DNA of 64,000 nucleotides from Macrococcoides bohemicum (GTDB lineage Bacteria; Bacillota; Bacilli; Staphylococcales; Staphylococcaceae): the NCBI RefSeq assembly GCF_003259675.1, contig NZ_PZJG01000001.1, positions 186,001 through 250,000 of the forward strand. Reading direction: 5' to 3'. The notes under the pieces were generated by a model. The model searched no databases, was not told where the DNA came from, and saw nothing but the letters and a program-made list of their open reading frames with translations. The translations under genes and the position numbers were made by a program. This document shows, piece by piece, positions 29,914 to 39,749 of the stretch (positions are counted from its first letter, which is position 1; each line of letters begins with the position of its first letter).

Positions 29914-32535
29914 ATGAAAGAAAAACTAATATTAATTGATGGAAATAGTATCGCGTTTCGTGCCTTTTATGCATTACCTTTACTAAAGAATTCATCAGAG
30001 TTACATACGAATGCAATTTATGGTTTTACGTTAATTTTAGAAAAGTTAATTAAAGAAGAAAAACCAACGCATTTCTTAATCGCATTTGATGCAGGTAAGA
30101 CAACATTTAGACATGCGACGTTTGGAGAATATAAAGGAGGACGTCAGAAGACACCTCAGGAATTAAGTGAGCAATTCCCGCACATCAGAAGACTTGCAGA
30201 AGCTTACCAAATAAAGCATTACGAATTAGATAATTACGAAGCTGACGATATTATCGGGACACTTTCAAAAGAAGCAGCCGAACAAAAGATGGAAACAATT
30301 ATCGTAACCGGTGACCGAGATTTAACGCAGCTAGTCAATGATTATGTAACCGTTTATTACACTAAAAAAGGTGTTACAGACATTGATAAATATACACCAC
30401 AATTCATTCACGAAAAATATGGATTTGGTGCTGAGAAAATTATCGATCTTAAAGGCTTAATGGGTGATAAGTCGGATAATATCCCTGGCGTACCTGGTGT
30501 CGGAGAAAAGACTGCGATTAAATTGTTATTAGAATATGATACGGTTGAAGGTGTAATTGCGAACTTAGATAAGATTACTGCGAAGAAACTCAATGAAAAT
30601 CTTACAAATCATCAAAAGGATGCTGTCATGAGTAAGAAGCTTGCAACAATTGAGACGAATGCACCGATAGAAGTATCTTTAGCTGATACAGTAATCCCGG
30701 ATAAAGATGAAACGAAAAAAATTGAGCTGTTCAGAGAATTAGAATTCAAACAAATGCTGGAAAATCTAGATACAACAAGTCAAATTGTGAGCAGTAAAGC
30801 AATCGAAATTAATAACGATTATCAGTCATTTGAATTCAAAGCGATCGATGCAATCGCCTTACACTTGAAATGCTATCAGGACAATTATTTGAAGAATGAA
30901 ATATTAGGATTAGGTATTATGTACAATGACGAAACATTTGTTGTACAACCTGAAGATATTACGAAGAATAAGTCATTTATCACATTGCTGGAAGAAGAAA
31001 ATATAAAAAAACATGTGTATGATGCGAAAGCAGTTAAAGTAATGTTCGAACGATTATCAATAAATATTGAAGGTATCGCCTTTGATACGATGCTGGCGAA
31101 TTATTTATTGAATCCATCATCTACAGTGGTTGATGTCGCACAACTCGGACATGATTTTGGATTAAACTATGTGGAGTCTGATGATCATATTTTCGGTAAA
31201 GGTGCGAAAGCGCATGTACCTGACAGAGAAATTTTGAATCAGCACATCGCAAATGAAGTGCATCTTATAAATGACGTAACACCTATGATTAAAGAAAAGC
31301 TAATTGCGCATGAACAACTCGCTCTACATGACGAACTTGAATTACCACTTGCCCTTGTGCTTGCAAAGATGGAACTTCAAGGTATTAAAGTGAATAAAGA
31401 GACATTAATTGAGATGCAGGGTGAAATACAAGAAAGATTAGATGCTTTAACAGAAAGTATCTATAATCATGCCGGCAAATCATTTAATGTTAACTCACCG
31501 AAACAACTTGGTGTGATTCTATTTGAAGAGTTAAAGTTACCGATAATTAAAAAGACGAAGACAGGTTACTCAACGGCAGTAGATGTATTAGAAAAGTTAC
31601 AAGGTAGTCATGCGATTATCGATGATATTTTAGTATATCGTACATTATCTAAACTACAGTCAACGTACGTTGAAGGGTTACAACGATTAATAGGTGATGA
31701 TGAGAAAATTCATACACGCTTTAATCAGGTTATCGCACAAACTGGTCGTCTATCTTCAATAGATCCGAACCTGCAGAATATACCGGTTAGATTAGACGAA
31801 GGTAGAAAGATTAGAAAAGCTTTCGTTCCGAGTGGAGATGACATGGTAATCTTTGCTGCCGATTATTCTCAAATTGAATTGCGTGTCCTTGCTCACATTA
31901 CAGAAGATGCGAGTATGATGGAAGCATTTACACATGGTATTGATATTCATACGAAGACAGCGATGGAAGTTTTTGATGTTGAAAAAGATGAGGTAGACAG
32001 CAATATGCGTCGTCAGGCAAAAGCTGTTAATTTCGGTATTGTTTACGGCATTAGTGATTATGGCCTAAGTCAAAGTTTAGGTATAACACGAAAAGCTGCA
32101 CAACAATTTATCGATGATTATCTGGATAGCTTCCCCAAAGTGAAACAATACATGGATGATATTATTCAGAAAGCAAAGCAGGATGGTTACGTTACAACAA
32201 TTATGCAGCGTAGAAGATATATTCCTGATATTACGAGTAAGAACTTTAATTTAAGAGGATTTGCTGAAAGAACTGCGATGAACACGCCAATCCAGGGAAG
32301 TGCAGCAGATATTATTAAACTAGCGATGGTACAGTTTGATAAAGCGCTGAAAGAGACAAACTTTAAAGCGAAGATGTTATTACAAGTACACGATGAATTG
32401 ATCTTTGAAGTTCCAAAAGATGAAATTGATGCGTTTAGTCTATTTGTAAAAGATATTATGGAGCATGCAGTTGAACTTAATGTACCACTTGAAGTAGAAT
32501 ATGATTCTGGTGAAAGTTGGTATGAAGCAAAGTAG
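29914..32535 (+). CDS. polA: DNA polymerase I
   Basis: An 873-residue repair polymerase. The N-terminal 5'-nuclease (about 1-290) has LIDGNSIAFRAFYALP, ADDIIGTL and GDKSDNIPGVPGVGEKTA. The middle exonuclease-like domain lacks the DxE metal motif (FKAIDAIALHL at that place), so proofreading is probably absent. The polymerase domain has DYSQIELRVLAHI (motif A), RRQAKAVNFGIVYGIS (motif B) and QVHDELIFEVP (motif C). It starts the polA-mutM-coaE cluster. Confidence 0.96.
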   Translation: MKEKLILIDGNSIAFRAFYALPLLKNSSELHTNAIYGFTLILEKLIKEEKPTHFLIAFDAGKTTFRHATFGEYKGGRQKTPQELSEQFPHIRRLAEAYQIKHYELDNYEADDIIGTLSKEAAEQKMETIIVTGDRDLTQLVNDYVTVYYTKKGVTDIDKYTPQFIHEKYGFGAEKIIDLKGLMGDKSDNIPGVPGVGEKTAIKLLLEYDTVEGVIANLDKITAKKLNENLTNHQKDAVMSKKLATIETNAPIEVSLADTVIPDKDETKKIELFRELEFKQMLENLDTTSQIVSSKAIEINNDYQSFEFKAIDAIALHLKCYQDNYLKNEILGLGIMYNDETFVVQPEDITKNKSFITLLEEENIKKHVYDAKAVKVMFERLSINIEGIAFDTMLANYLLNPSSTVVDVAQLGHDFGLNYVESDDHIFGKGAKAHVPDREILNQHIANEVHLINDVTPMIKEKLIAHEQLALHDELELPLALVLAKMELQGIKVNKETLIEMQGEIQERLDALTESIYNHAGKSFNVNSPKQLGVILFEELKLPIIKKTKTGYSTAVDVLEKLQGSHAIIDDILVYRTLSKLQSTYVEGLQRLIGDDEKIHTRFNQVIAQTGRLSSIDPNLQNIPVRLDEGRKIRKAFVPSGDDMVIFAADYSQIELRVLAHITEDASMMEAFTHGIDIHTKTAMEVFDVEKDEVDSNMRRQAKAVNFGIVYGISDYGLSQSLGITRKAAQQFIDDYLDSFPKVKQYMDDIIQKAKQDGYVTTIMQRRRYIPDITSKNFNLRGFAERTAMNTPIQGSAADIIKLAMVQFDKALKETNFKAKMLLQVHDELIFEVPKDEIDAFSLFVKDIMEHAVELNVPLEVEYDSGESWYEAK

Positions 32536-32543
32536 GTGGAAAG

Positions 32544-33461
32544 ATGCCGGAACTACCGGAAGTCGAACATGTGGTAAGAGGTTTAAGACCGCATGTGTTA
32601 AATAAAGAAATAATAAACGTAGTATTCTCAGAAGCGGTTAAACGCGGTAAAGCACAAGGTAAAGAAACGATTATTAAACACATTGAGCTGGATGATTTTA
32701 ATACCGTAGTGCGTAATACTGTAATTGAAAGCATAAACCGCAGAAGTAAATACATTATTTTTGAATTAATGAAACAAAGAAGCCATTTCATAGAGCAAGT
32801 ACAAGTAATAGAGCAGGAACAAACATCTAAAATATATTTAGTCGGCCATTTAGGAATGGCCGGCGCTTTCTTTGTGAAAAGTAGTATTGAGGAAATTCCC
32901 ATTCCAAATTACAAGAAACATTGGCACGTCCAGTTTGAATTATCAGATGGACAAAAGATGATCTATTCAGATATCAGGCGTTTTGGAGAATTTAAAATAT
33001 TAGATGAAGCAGCTTTTATAAACTTTAATCAGGCTATTGCGCCAGAACCTTTTGAAAATAACGCAATGGCACATTTTATACAGCAATCGAAACTAAAGAA
33101 ATATATGAATAAACCGATTAAACAGGTTATTATGGATCATGGTGTTATAAGTGGATGTGGCAATATATATGCATGTGAAGCATTATATTTAGCAGGTATC
33201 TTACCGACTCATATTACACACACTTTATCGACTCAGAAAAAGAAGAAACTCTTTTCAGCGATTGTGGACGTATTGAATAAAGGTATCGAATATGGAGGGT
33301 CAAGTATTTCTGACTACCGCAATGTAGAAGGTGAAAGTGGCAATATGCAAAGTAAATTTAATGTATATGGCTTAAAGCAATGTAAGATATGTAATAGTGA
33401 TATAACGACACAAGTGATTGCAACAAGAAATACGCATTTCTGCGAAAAATGTCAAAAGTAG
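32544..33461 (+). CDS. mutM: Formamidopyrimidine-DNA glycosylase
   Basis: Removes oxidised purines and nicks the abasic site. The catalytic Pro2-Glu3 are in PELPEVEHVVRG, Lys in RRSKYIIFEL and the H2TH region in MDHGVISGCGNIYACEAL. The C-terminal zinc finger reads CKIC...CEKC with the Arg of ATRNTHF. At 305 residues it is 15-20 longer than usual, mainly through a charged insertion near residues 75-95, before HLGMAG. It starts 8 nt after polA. Confidence 0.94.
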   Translation: MPELPEVEHVVRGLRPHVLNKEIINVVFSEAVKRGKAQGKETIIKHIELDDFNTVVRNTVIESINRRSKYIIFELMKQRSHFIEQVQVIEQEQTSKIYLVGHLGMAGAFFVKSSIEEIPIPNYKKHWHVQFELSDGQKMIYSDIRRFGEFKILDEAAFINFNQAIAPEPFENNAMAHFIQQSKLKKYMNKPIKQVIMDHGVISGCGNIYACEALYLAGILPTHITHTLSTQKKKKLFSAIVDVLNKGIEYGGSSISDYRNVEGESGNMQSKFNVYGLKQCKICNSDITTQVIATRNTHFCEKCQK

Positions 33462-33469
33462 GTGTGAAT

Positions 33470-34057
33470 GTGACAGTTATAGGTTTAACAGGTGGTATAG
33501 CAAGTGGGAAGTCGACAGTCGCAAAATATTTAGCGGACAATGGATTCATCATTGTTGATGCAGATATTGCAAGTCGCAAAGCAGTCGAAGCAGGAACATC
33601 TGGATTAGAAGAAATTAGAACAGTATTTGGAGATGGAGTAATACAGGAAGATGGAACGTTAAATAGAAAAGCACTCGGTGAGATAATCTTTAAAGATAAA
33701 AATCAAAGAGAAAAGTTAAATGCGATCGTTCATCCCCGTGTAAGAGATATTATGGAGGCAGAAAAAGAAGCGGGACTAGCACTAGGTAAACCCGTAGTAA
33801 TGGACATACCATTACTCTTTGAAAATAAATTAGAGCATACAGTTGATGAAGTTTGGGTAGTTTATGTTCCAAAAGAAGTTCAGATAGAACGATTAATGGC
33901 ACGTAATCAGCTTTCACTGGAAGAAGCTGAGTCAAGAGTAGCATCACAACTATCAATAGAAGAAAAGAAACAAAGAGCTGATAAAGTCATTGATAATAGT
34001 GATAGCTTACAATCACTGTATCAGCAACTTGAGTTACTTATTCAAAGTTATATATAG
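33470..34057 (+). CDS. coaE: Dephospho-CoA kinase
   Basis: The last step of coenzyme A synthesis. The P-loop is IGLTGGIASGKSTVAKYL at the N-terminus, followed by DADIASRKAVE and the lid region with QIERLMARNQLSLEEA. The start is GTG 33470 with TAGGTG 5 nt upstream, giving 195 residues. The ATG at 33449 lies inside the end of mutM with no site. The usual length is about 200. The frame overlaps nothing essential of mutM with this start. Confidence 0.92.
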   Translation: MTVIGLTGGIASGKSTVAKYLADNGFIIVDADIASRKAVEAGTSGLEEIRTVFGDGVIQEDGTLNRKALGEIIFKDKNQREKLNAIVHPRVRDIMEAEKEAGLALGKPVVMDIPLLFENKLEHTVDEVWVVYVPKEVQIERLMARNQLSLEEAESRVASQLSIEEKKQRADKVIDNSDSLQSLYQQLELLIQSYI

Positions 34058-34066
34058 ACATTAATT

Positions 34067-34096
34067 TTAAGAAAATTATGAAAATAATTTTCTTAA
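34067..34096 (+). terminator. 13-bp hairpin after coaE
   Basis: A perfect 13-bp stem (34067-34079 with 34084-34096) with a GAAA loop. It has no T-run beyond the stem, so it may be a weak terminator or an mRNA end-stabilising structure. Confidence 0.55.
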
Positions 34097-34119
34097 AGAA
34101 AACGCTTCCTTAACGCTAT

Positions 34120-34160
34120 CAATGTGCTATACTAATGAAAGAGATTAGTATAACACATTG
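34120..34160 (+). promoter_or_regulatory. gapB promoter with two opposed CcpN-type boxes
   Basis: TGTGCTATACT (34123-34133) and, on the other strand, TGTGTTATACT (34157-34147) both fit the CcpN consensus TRTGHYATAYW fully. They sit in 17-bp arms (34120-34136 and 34144-34160) that differ at one position. The probable -10 TATACT (34128-34133) lies inside the first box, so binding should block initiation. Confidence 0.6.
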
Positions 34161-34173
34161 CGGAGGAGAAGAT

Positions 34174-35187
34174 ATGATGAAAACAAGAGTAGCGATTAAT
34201 GGGTTAGGAAGAATTGGAAGAATGGTGTTCCGTGCAGCACTATTAAATGATAATTTAGAAGTAGTTGCGATCAACGCGAGCTATCCTCCAGAAACACTAG
34301 CACATTTAACTAAGTACGACACTACTCATGGTAAGTTTGAATTAGATGTAGAACCTGGTGACAATGCTTTAATCGTTAATGGTAAGGAAATTAAATTAGT
34401 TTCTGAACGTAATCCAGAATTATTACCATGGAAAGAGTTAAATATTGATATTGTTATCGAAGCAACTGGTAAATTTAATGATGCTGAGAAAGCGTCAGCA
34501 CATATTAAAGCAGGTGCGAAGAAAGTATTATTAACAGCTCCAGGTAAAGGAAATGTTCAAACAATCGTTCGCGGTGTGAACTGTGCACAATTAGATGTAG
34601 ATACATATGATGTTATTTCAAATGCTTCATGTACTACAAACTGCTTAGCGCCAGTAGCGAAAGTGTTAAATGATAAATTCGGAATTAAGAACGGATTAAT
34701 GACGACAGTTCATGCGTATACTAATGACCAGAAGAACTTAGACAATCCACATAAAGATTTACGCCGTGCACGTGCATGTGCTCAAAGCATTATCCCAACT
34801 TCTACAGGTGCAGCGAAAGCGTTAGCTTTAGTATTACCTGAATTAAAAGGTAAATTACATGGAATGGCGTTACGTGTACCTACAACTAATGTATCATTAG
34901 TAGACTTAGTTGTAGATTTAGAGAAAGAAGTAACTGTTGAAGAAGTAAATGCAGCGCTTAAAGCATCTGCTGACAATGAACTTAAAGGTATTTTAGATGT
35001 GACTTATGAGCCGTTAGTATCAGTAGACTTTAATACAAATCCACATAGCTCAATTGTTGATGGATTATCAACTATCGTTATGGAAGGATCTAAAGTGAAA
35101 GTATTATCATGGTACGATAACGAGTGGGGTTACTCAACGCGAGTTGTAGAGTTAGCAGTATTAATGGGTGAAAAATTAGCGAAGTAA
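34174..35187 (+). CDS. gapB: Glyceraldehyde-3-phosphate dehydrogenase 2 (gluconeogenic)
   Basis: A GapB-type enzyme of 337 residues. The Rossmann motif is [19 protein letters not shown], the catalytic Cys lies in [13 protein letters not shown] (about 150), and the end is [14 protein letters not shown]. The P-loop context [13 protein letters not shown] and the position after coaE match gapB of S. aureus, which uses NADP and runs toward gluconeogenesis. The start is ATG 34174 with GGAGGAG; another ATG is at 34177. The promoter carries CcpN-type boxes. Confidence 0.94.
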   Translation: MMKTRVAINGLGRIGRMVFRAALLNDNLEVVAINASYPPETLAHLTKYDTTHGKFELDVEPGDNALIVNGKEIKLVSERNPELLPWKELNIDIVIEATGKFNDAEKASAHIKAGAKKVLLTAPGKGNVQTIVRGVNCAQLDVDTYDVISNASCTTNCLAPVAKVLNDKFGIKNGLMTTVHAYTNDQKNLDNPHKDLRRARACAQSIIPTSTGAAKALALVLPELKGKLHGMALRVPTTNVSLVDLVVDLEKEVTVEEVNAALKASADNELKGILDVTYEPLVSVDFNTNPHSSIVDGLSTIVMEGSKVKVLSWYDNEWGYSTRVVELAVLMGEKLAK

Positions 35188-35200
35188 TATAGATGATAAG

Positions 35201-35230
35201 ACATCTCTCTTAATTGAGAGGTGTTTTTTT
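35201..35230 (+). terminator. Terminator after gapB
   Basis: A 9-bp stem with one G-T pair (35201-35209 with 35216-35224), a 6-nt loop and a run of seven T. Confidence 0.85.
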
Positions 35231-35361
35231 GGATAAAAAGTTAAAATGTTGAAAAGGTTTGTTTTTGGATATGCATTATTAGGTCCTGGAAAATTCCACT
35301 CTTAAAATAAAAATGCGTATATGTTATACTATTCACTATTATGTTGATAGTGAGGTATGTT

Positions 35362-35682
35362 ATGAACTGGATTAAAATTATCGTTGCGGCGATTTTTGAG
35401 ATGTGCTGGGTAATTGGTCTAGCTCATGCTGATAATTGGTATGAATGGATACTTACTGTTATCAGTGTTTCGATCAGTTTCTATTTGTTGCTCAATGCAT
35501 CGAAATATTTACCGGTTGGAACAAGCTACGCTGTATTTGTTGGTCTTGGTGCAACGTTAGTAACGATTGCAGATGTAGTATTTTTCAATGAACCAATAGG
35601 CGTTGAGAAAGTTATATTAATAAGTGTATTAATTATCGGTGTCATCGGTCTTAAGATGGCAACACCAGAGGAGGCGAAGTAA
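35362..35682 (+). CDS. SMR family efflux protein, subunit 1
   Basis: A 106-residue four-helix small multidrug resistance protein. The essential Glu is in AAIFEMCWVIGL (about residue 13), and the GTSYAVFVGLGA motif is in helix 3. ATG 35362 has GAGG 6 nt upstream; the ATG at 35341 lacks a site. It overlaps the second SMR gene by one base, so the two are probably a heteromeric pair of the YkkCD type. The substrate (guanidinium or cationic drugs) is unknown; no guanidine riboswitch is evident upstream. Confidence 0.85.
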   Translation: MNWIKIIVAAIFEMCWVIGLAHADNWYEWILTVISVSISFYLLLNASKYLPVGTSYAVFVGLGATLVTIADVVFFNEPIGVEKVILISVLIIGVIGLKMATPEEAK

Positions 35683-35996
35683 TGTATTGGTTAATTTTAG
35701 TACTTGCCGGTATCTTTGAAATGCTAGGTGTTGTCGTGATTAATATGTATTCAAATACACATCAAAAGCGTTATGTTTTATTGCTAATTCTTACATTTGC
35801 ATGTAGTCTTTATTTTCTTTCCGTTGCGTTAATCGCAATTCCGATGAGTACTGCATATGCTATATGGACGGGTATTGGTGCAGTAGGTGGAGCAATTGTA
35901 GGAATTTTGTTTTACGGAGAATCGAAGAATGTATTACGTTTATTTTTTATGGGCTTAATTTTAGCAAGTACCATTGGATTGAAGTTGTTCCATTAA
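35682..35996 (+). CDS. SMR family efflux protein, subunit 2
   Basis: A 104-residue SMR partner. The conserved Glu is in LAGIFEMLGVVVI, and STAYAIWTGIGAVGGAIVG matches helix 3. The stop/start overlap with subunit 1 supports co-translation and heterodimer formation. A strong terminator, shared with the convergent GDSL gene, follows. Confidence 0.86.
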   Translation: MYWLILVLAGIFEMLGVVVINMYSNTHQKRYVLLLILTFACSLYFLSVALIAIPMSTAYAIWTGIGAVGGAIVGILFYGESKNVLRLFFMGLILASTIGLKLFH

Positions 35997-36000
35997 AAGT

Positions 36001-36040
36001 AAAGTGTCACATACCGAATTTGGTATGTGACACTTTTTTA
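36001..36040. terminator. Bidirectional terminator between SMR pair and GDSL hydrolase
   Basis: A 15-bp perfect stem (36001-36015 with 36022-36036), a 6-nt loop and a T-run on the plus strand; A-rich sequence before it gives a short T-run on the minus strand. Confidence 0.9.
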
Positions 36041-36748
36041 TCTTTGCTTTAATTGTATCGGATAAATATCGGTAAACGTTGCTTCAATGACTTTTGACAT
36101 AATGTCGTATCCGAATACATGCGGATGTAGTCCGTCATCTGTAAGTTCGTTTCGTAAATAGTCGATGTCATCTTTCGTTTCAGTCATCTGTGTATAGTAA
36201 TCGATAAATAATGCGTCATGTTCTATACATAATTGTTTGATTTTGTTATTTATTATCTGAACAAGTTTTGAGCGCGTTATAAATCCTTCTAACTTAGGTC
36301 GGTTCGTTGATGTGAGTGTAGTGACTGCAATATTTATGTTATTTTCATTTGCCATCACAATCATTGCTTCAATGTCTTCAAGGATACGTGTCTTAATTTG
36401 TTGTTGGTTGTCATTACTTTGATCAACGTCGAGCGTTTTCGTATTATTAATGCCAATCGATAAGACGATCCAATCTGGTTTCAACTGGATACTATCTGCT
36501 GTAAATCGGTCGCGTACCCATTGCGTACGATCGTTTCCAATGCCACGGTTAATCATTCGTTTGCCGTTATTTAGTTGCAGGTAGCTTTCTATATCCCAGT
36601 AATCAGTAATTGAATCACCGATAAAGACGATTCCTACAGGGTCGTTATGATAAAGTATCACTTCATTTCTATGATTAAAGCTTTCTCGTAATTTATTTAC
36701 GGGATGTCCTTCTTCTAACTTTGGTAAATGGATGTAATTCGGTCTCAT
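36038..36748 (-). CDS. SGNH/GDSL hydrolase
   Basis: A 236-residue protein without a signal peptide. The nucleophile block is GIVFIGDSITDYWDI (block I, Ser near residue 46). The Gly of block II lies in INRGIGNDRT, block III is LSIGINNTKTLD, and the catalytic Asp/His pair is in TDDGLHPHVFGYDIM near 212-226. It is probably a cytosolic acyl-esterase with unknown substrate. The start is ATG 36748 with GGAG upstream. Confidence 0.88.
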   Translation of the reverse strand: MRPNYIHLPKLEEGHPVNKLRESFNHRNEVILYHNDPVGIVFIGDSITDYWDIESYLQLNNGKRMINRGIGNDRTQWVRDRFTADSIQLKPDWIVLSIGINNTKTLDVDQSNDNQQQIKTRILEDIEAMIVMANENNINIAVTTLTSTNRPKLEGFITRSKLVQIINNKIKQLCIEHDALFIDYYTQMTETKDDIDYLRNELTDDGLHPHVFGYDIMSKVIEATFTDIYPIQLKQR

Positions 36749-36871
36749 CAGTTTTCTCCTTTAATTTTTTAATATAGTTTATTATATACCTAGAACAGTG
36801 TAATCTTATGGATTTTTAATTGTTTCGTATTCATGTATAATTAAATAATAATAAAAAAAGGGGTGATTGTC

Positions 36872-37336
36872 TTGAAATGTCCAAAATGTGGTTTTAATCA
36901 ATCGAAGGTGATTGATTCACGACATGCAGACGATTTGACTGCAATCAGAAGACGTAGAGAATGTGAAGAATGCGGCACACGTTTTACTACTTTCGAAAGA
37001 ATTGAATTACAGCCATTAATCGTCGTAAAAAAAGACGGCACAAGACAAGCATTCAACCGTGATAAAGTGTTACATGGTTTAGTACGTGCATGTGAAAAGC
37101 GACCTGTTGCTTTTGAATCACTTGAAAAAATTACGACAGATGTTGAGACTGCTTTACGTGAAAAAGGTAAGACGGAAGTGTCTTCGGTTGATATCGGTGA
37201 ATTGGTGATGGAGCATTTAATGACTTTAGATCAGGTTTCCTATGTAAGGTTTGCGTCTGTCTATAAAGAATTTAAAGATGTTGATCAGTTATTACGTACA
37301 ATGAGCGGTCTATTGAACGATAAAGATAAGAAGTAG
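36872..37336 (+). CDS. nrdR: Ribonucleotide reductase repressor NrdR
   Basis: A 154-residue repressor of ribonucleotide reductase genes that senses ATP/dATP. An N-terminal zinc ribbon has CPKC...CEEC and the DNA-contacting [17 protein letters not shown]. An ATP-cone follows ([16 protein letters not shown]). The start is TTG 36872 after AGGGGTGA, giving the universal MKCPKC start; the upstream in-frame start at 36863 lies inside the ribosome binding site. It leads the nrdR-dnaB-dnaI cluster. Confidence 0.95.
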   Translation: MKCPKCGFNQSKVIDSRHADDLTAIRRRRECEECGTRFTTFERIELQPLIVVKKDGTRQAFNRDKVLHGLVRACEKRPVAFESLEKITTDVETALREKGKTEVSSVDIGELVMEHLMTLDQVSYVRFASVYKEFKDVDQLLRTMSGLLNDKDKK

Positions 37337-37344
37337 GTGTCAGC

Positions 37345-38700
37345 ATGCAGCATTATTTTACGGAATTAAACGGCACGGATCAGTTTACCGTCACGACAAA
37401 CTATATAAGTACGCATCTGACTGAAGATGTTCTTAAGACACTTTATACGCCTTTAATTGGTATTGAATGTGTCGGTGTCTATCAGTTCTTAAGTCAGTTT
37501 TTAAATGACTATAACCAGGTTAGTAACGATTACACACATTATATTTTCTTAAGTGAGCTGAAGATGAATTTGAGTCATTTCGAAGTGATTCGCAAACGGC
37601 TTGAAGCAATTGGTTTACTTAAGACGTATATGAGAATAGATGATAGCAATCAGAAGTTTATCTATAAATTAATCAGTCCTGTAATGCCTGCACAATTTTT
37701 TAATGACCCGATGCTTTCTGTGTTCTTATATCAGCAGGTGGGTAAGCATCGTTATCAAGTGTTGAAGAGTAGATATTTTACAAATAATATAGATTATGAT
37801 GGTTATCGGGATATTTCAAGTAAATATATGGACGTATTTGGTACGCCGAAATCTCCTGAACCAGTTGTATTCGAATATAATAGTGAGATTATTAAACAAA
37901 GTGACCCATATGGGATTCCTATTCATCACCAGACATTTGATTTTGATATGCTTGAAACATTGCTGGCACAGAATTTAATCACAAGTGAACAGTTACCTAA
38001 GAAGACGCGTGATTTAATTTCTCAGCTTGCTGCATTATATGATATCGCACCTACAGAAATGCGTCAGATTATCTTGAAGTCACTAACAAGCAATCAAACG
38101 ATTTCTCATGAAGAGTTGCGCAAAAATGCACGTGACTTCTATAAGATAGAACACGATGGTGCACTACCAACTTTACAGTTTCAGGAACAGTCAGATAATA
38201 TAAAGCCTGAAGATAAGGAAGCGAGCACTCTACTGAACTGGTTTGAAAAGCTGGATACCACTAGTCCAATCGACATGCTGACTTCATTTAGTAAATCAGA
38301 ACCGACCTTAAAGCAGAAACGCATGATTGAATCTATTTTAGAACGTGAACAACTGCCATATGGCGTATTTAATATTCTTATTCAATATGTATTGTTTACA
38401 AAGGATATGAAACTCCCGCAGGCATATATTGAAGAGATAGCCTCTAACTGGAAGAAACAAAATCTAAAAACAAGTCAGGAAGCTTATCATTTTGTAAAAT
38501 CAATGGATAAGAAACGTACGGAACGTAAAGATAAATCAAGTAGACCGAAACAATATTTACCGCCTTCTAAAGAGATGACACCTAAATGGTTAACGGATGA
38601 ACCGGTAGCAAGCAATAAAGTTGATGAAAATGTCGATCTGGAAGCGGAACGTCGTAAGTTACAGCAAGAACTCAATCAATTATGGGAGGAGGATAAATGA
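37345..38700 (+). CDS. dnaB: Replication initiation / membrane attachment protein DnaB
   Basis: The Gram-positive helicase-loader partner DnaB (not the helicase), 451 residues. It has an N-terminal DnaB/DnaD winged-helix region, a central region and the DDBH2-type domain near 320-385 with ending YxxI-like features. The C-terminus is charged and low complexity. It starts 8 nt after nrdR and overlaps dnaI by 4 nt (ATGA). Function in PriA/DnaD-dependent loading at oriC and forks comes from the family. Confidence 0.9.
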   Translation: MQHYFTELNGTDQFTVTTNYISTHLTEDVLKTLYTPLIGIECVGVYQFLSQFLNDYNQVSNDYTHYIFLSELKMNLSHFEVIRKRLEAIGLLKTYMRIDDSNQKFIYKLISPVMPAQFFNDPMLSVFLYQQVGKHRYQVLKSRYFTNNIDYDGYRDISSKYMDVFGTPKSPEPVVFEYNSEIIKQSDPYGIPIHHQTFDFDMLETLLAQNLITSEQLPKKTRDLISQLAALYDIAPTEMRQIILKSLTSNQTISHEELRKNARDFYKIEHDGALPTLQFQEQSDNIKPEDKEASTLLNWFEKLDTTSPIDMLTSFSKSEPTLKQKRMIESILEREQLPYGVFNILIQYVLFTKDMKLPQAYIEEIASNWKKQNLKTSQEAYHFVKSMDKKRTERKDKSSRPKQYLPPSKEMTPKWLTDEPVASNKVDENVDLEAERRKLQQELNQLWEEDK

Positions 38701-39620
38701 TGAAACCAATGGGCTCAATATTAAACGCTAACAGTGAAATCTTTAAGCGTATTGAAAAGATTAAAAAAGAAACGATAAAAGATCCTGAAATAAGTGCGTT
38801 TATTGCTGCTAATCATGTTACCGAGCAGATGATAGATAATGATTTATCTGTCCTCCAGGAATATAAAGATTCTTCAATTATGTGTCAGGATTGTGCATCT
38901 TATGGCCAGTGTAAGAACTTTGTCCCTGGTCACACGCCTGAACTATATATTGAAAATAATCACATTAAAATCAGACATTTGCCATGCCCTTCTAAGCTTG
39001 CTTATGATGAAGAACAGAAGATGAAGCAGTTTATAACGGCAATTCATATGCCAAAAGATGTCCTGAATGCAAAGCTTGCAGATATTTATCTCGATGATAA
39101 AACGAGAATTGATATTGTCAGACGTGCGGGGCTAGTATGCAGAGATATCGCAAAGGGTGTCGATACAAAAGGGATGTATATCCATGGACCATTCGGTACC
39201 GGAAAATCATTTATTTTAGGTGCAATTGCAAATGAATTGAAAGAGCGTCATATTTATACGACATTAATGTACTTCCCGGAATTTATCCGTGAATTAAAAT
39301 CAGGCTTTAACGATGGTACATATACGGAAAGATTAAATCGAGTAAAGAATACGCCTGTTCTGATGCTCGATGATATCGGTGCAGAAGACTTAACACCATG
39401 GGTACGCGATGAAGTGTTAGGACCGATATTAAATTATCGTATGATGAATAATATGCCGACATTCTTTAGCTCAAACTTTGATTTTAAAGAACTAAGTCAT
39501 CATTTATCAATAACGAAACAAGGTGCAGAACAGACGAAGGCGCGACGTATTATGGAGCGTATCGAAACATTAAGTGATGAATATATGTTATCAGGGAAAA
39601 ATTATCGACGTGAAAAATAA
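38697..39620 (+). CDS. dnaI: Primosomal helicase loader DnaI
   Basis: An AAA+ loader of the replicative helicase, 307 residues. The N-terminal zinc-binding domain carries CQDCASYGQCKNFVPGH and the last ligand in HLPCPSK. The AAA+ part has Walker A GPFGTGKSF (about 163-171), Walker B VLMLDDIGAED and sensor I SSNFDF. Two successive ATG codons (38697, 38700) follow GGGAGGA. It is translationally coupled to dnaB. Confidence 0.95.
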   Translation: MMKPMGSILNANSEIFKRIEKIKKETIKDPEISAFIAANHVTEQMIDNDLSVLQEYKDSSIMCQDCASYGQCKNFVPGHTPELYIENNHIKIRHLPCPSKLAYDEEQKMKQFITAIHMPKDVLNAKLADIYLDDKTRIDIVRRAGLVCRDIAKGVDTKGMYIHGPFGTGKSFILGAIANELKERHIYTTLMYFPEFIRELKSGFNDGTYTERLNRVKNTPVLMLDDIGAEDLTPWVRDEVLGPILNYRMMNNMPTFFSSNFDFKELSHHLSITKQGAEQTKARRIMERIETLSDEYMLSGKNYRREK

Positions 39621-39622
39621 GT

Positions 39623-39650
39623 TTGAAAATTACAATAATAGGTGTATAAT
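39623..39650 (+). promoter_or_regulatory. Promoter of the thrS T-box transcript
   Basis: TTGAAA (39623-39628) and TATAAT (39645-39650) are 16 bp apart and lie just after the dnaI stop codon. Confidence 0.75.
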
Positions 39651-39749
39651 ATACATTAACAAACAACAAAACTAAATTCGTCCATATATTAATTTAATGA
39701 ATCAATTTTATATATTAATATTTTAAGGATACGATAGTCTATCATTAAT

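Noticed and set aside
35231-35361. Guanidine (ykkC-type) riboswitch before the SMR pair
   Set aside because: None of the conserved guanidine-I segments is present; only a promoter and a 7-bp inverted repeat at 35333-35353 are seen.
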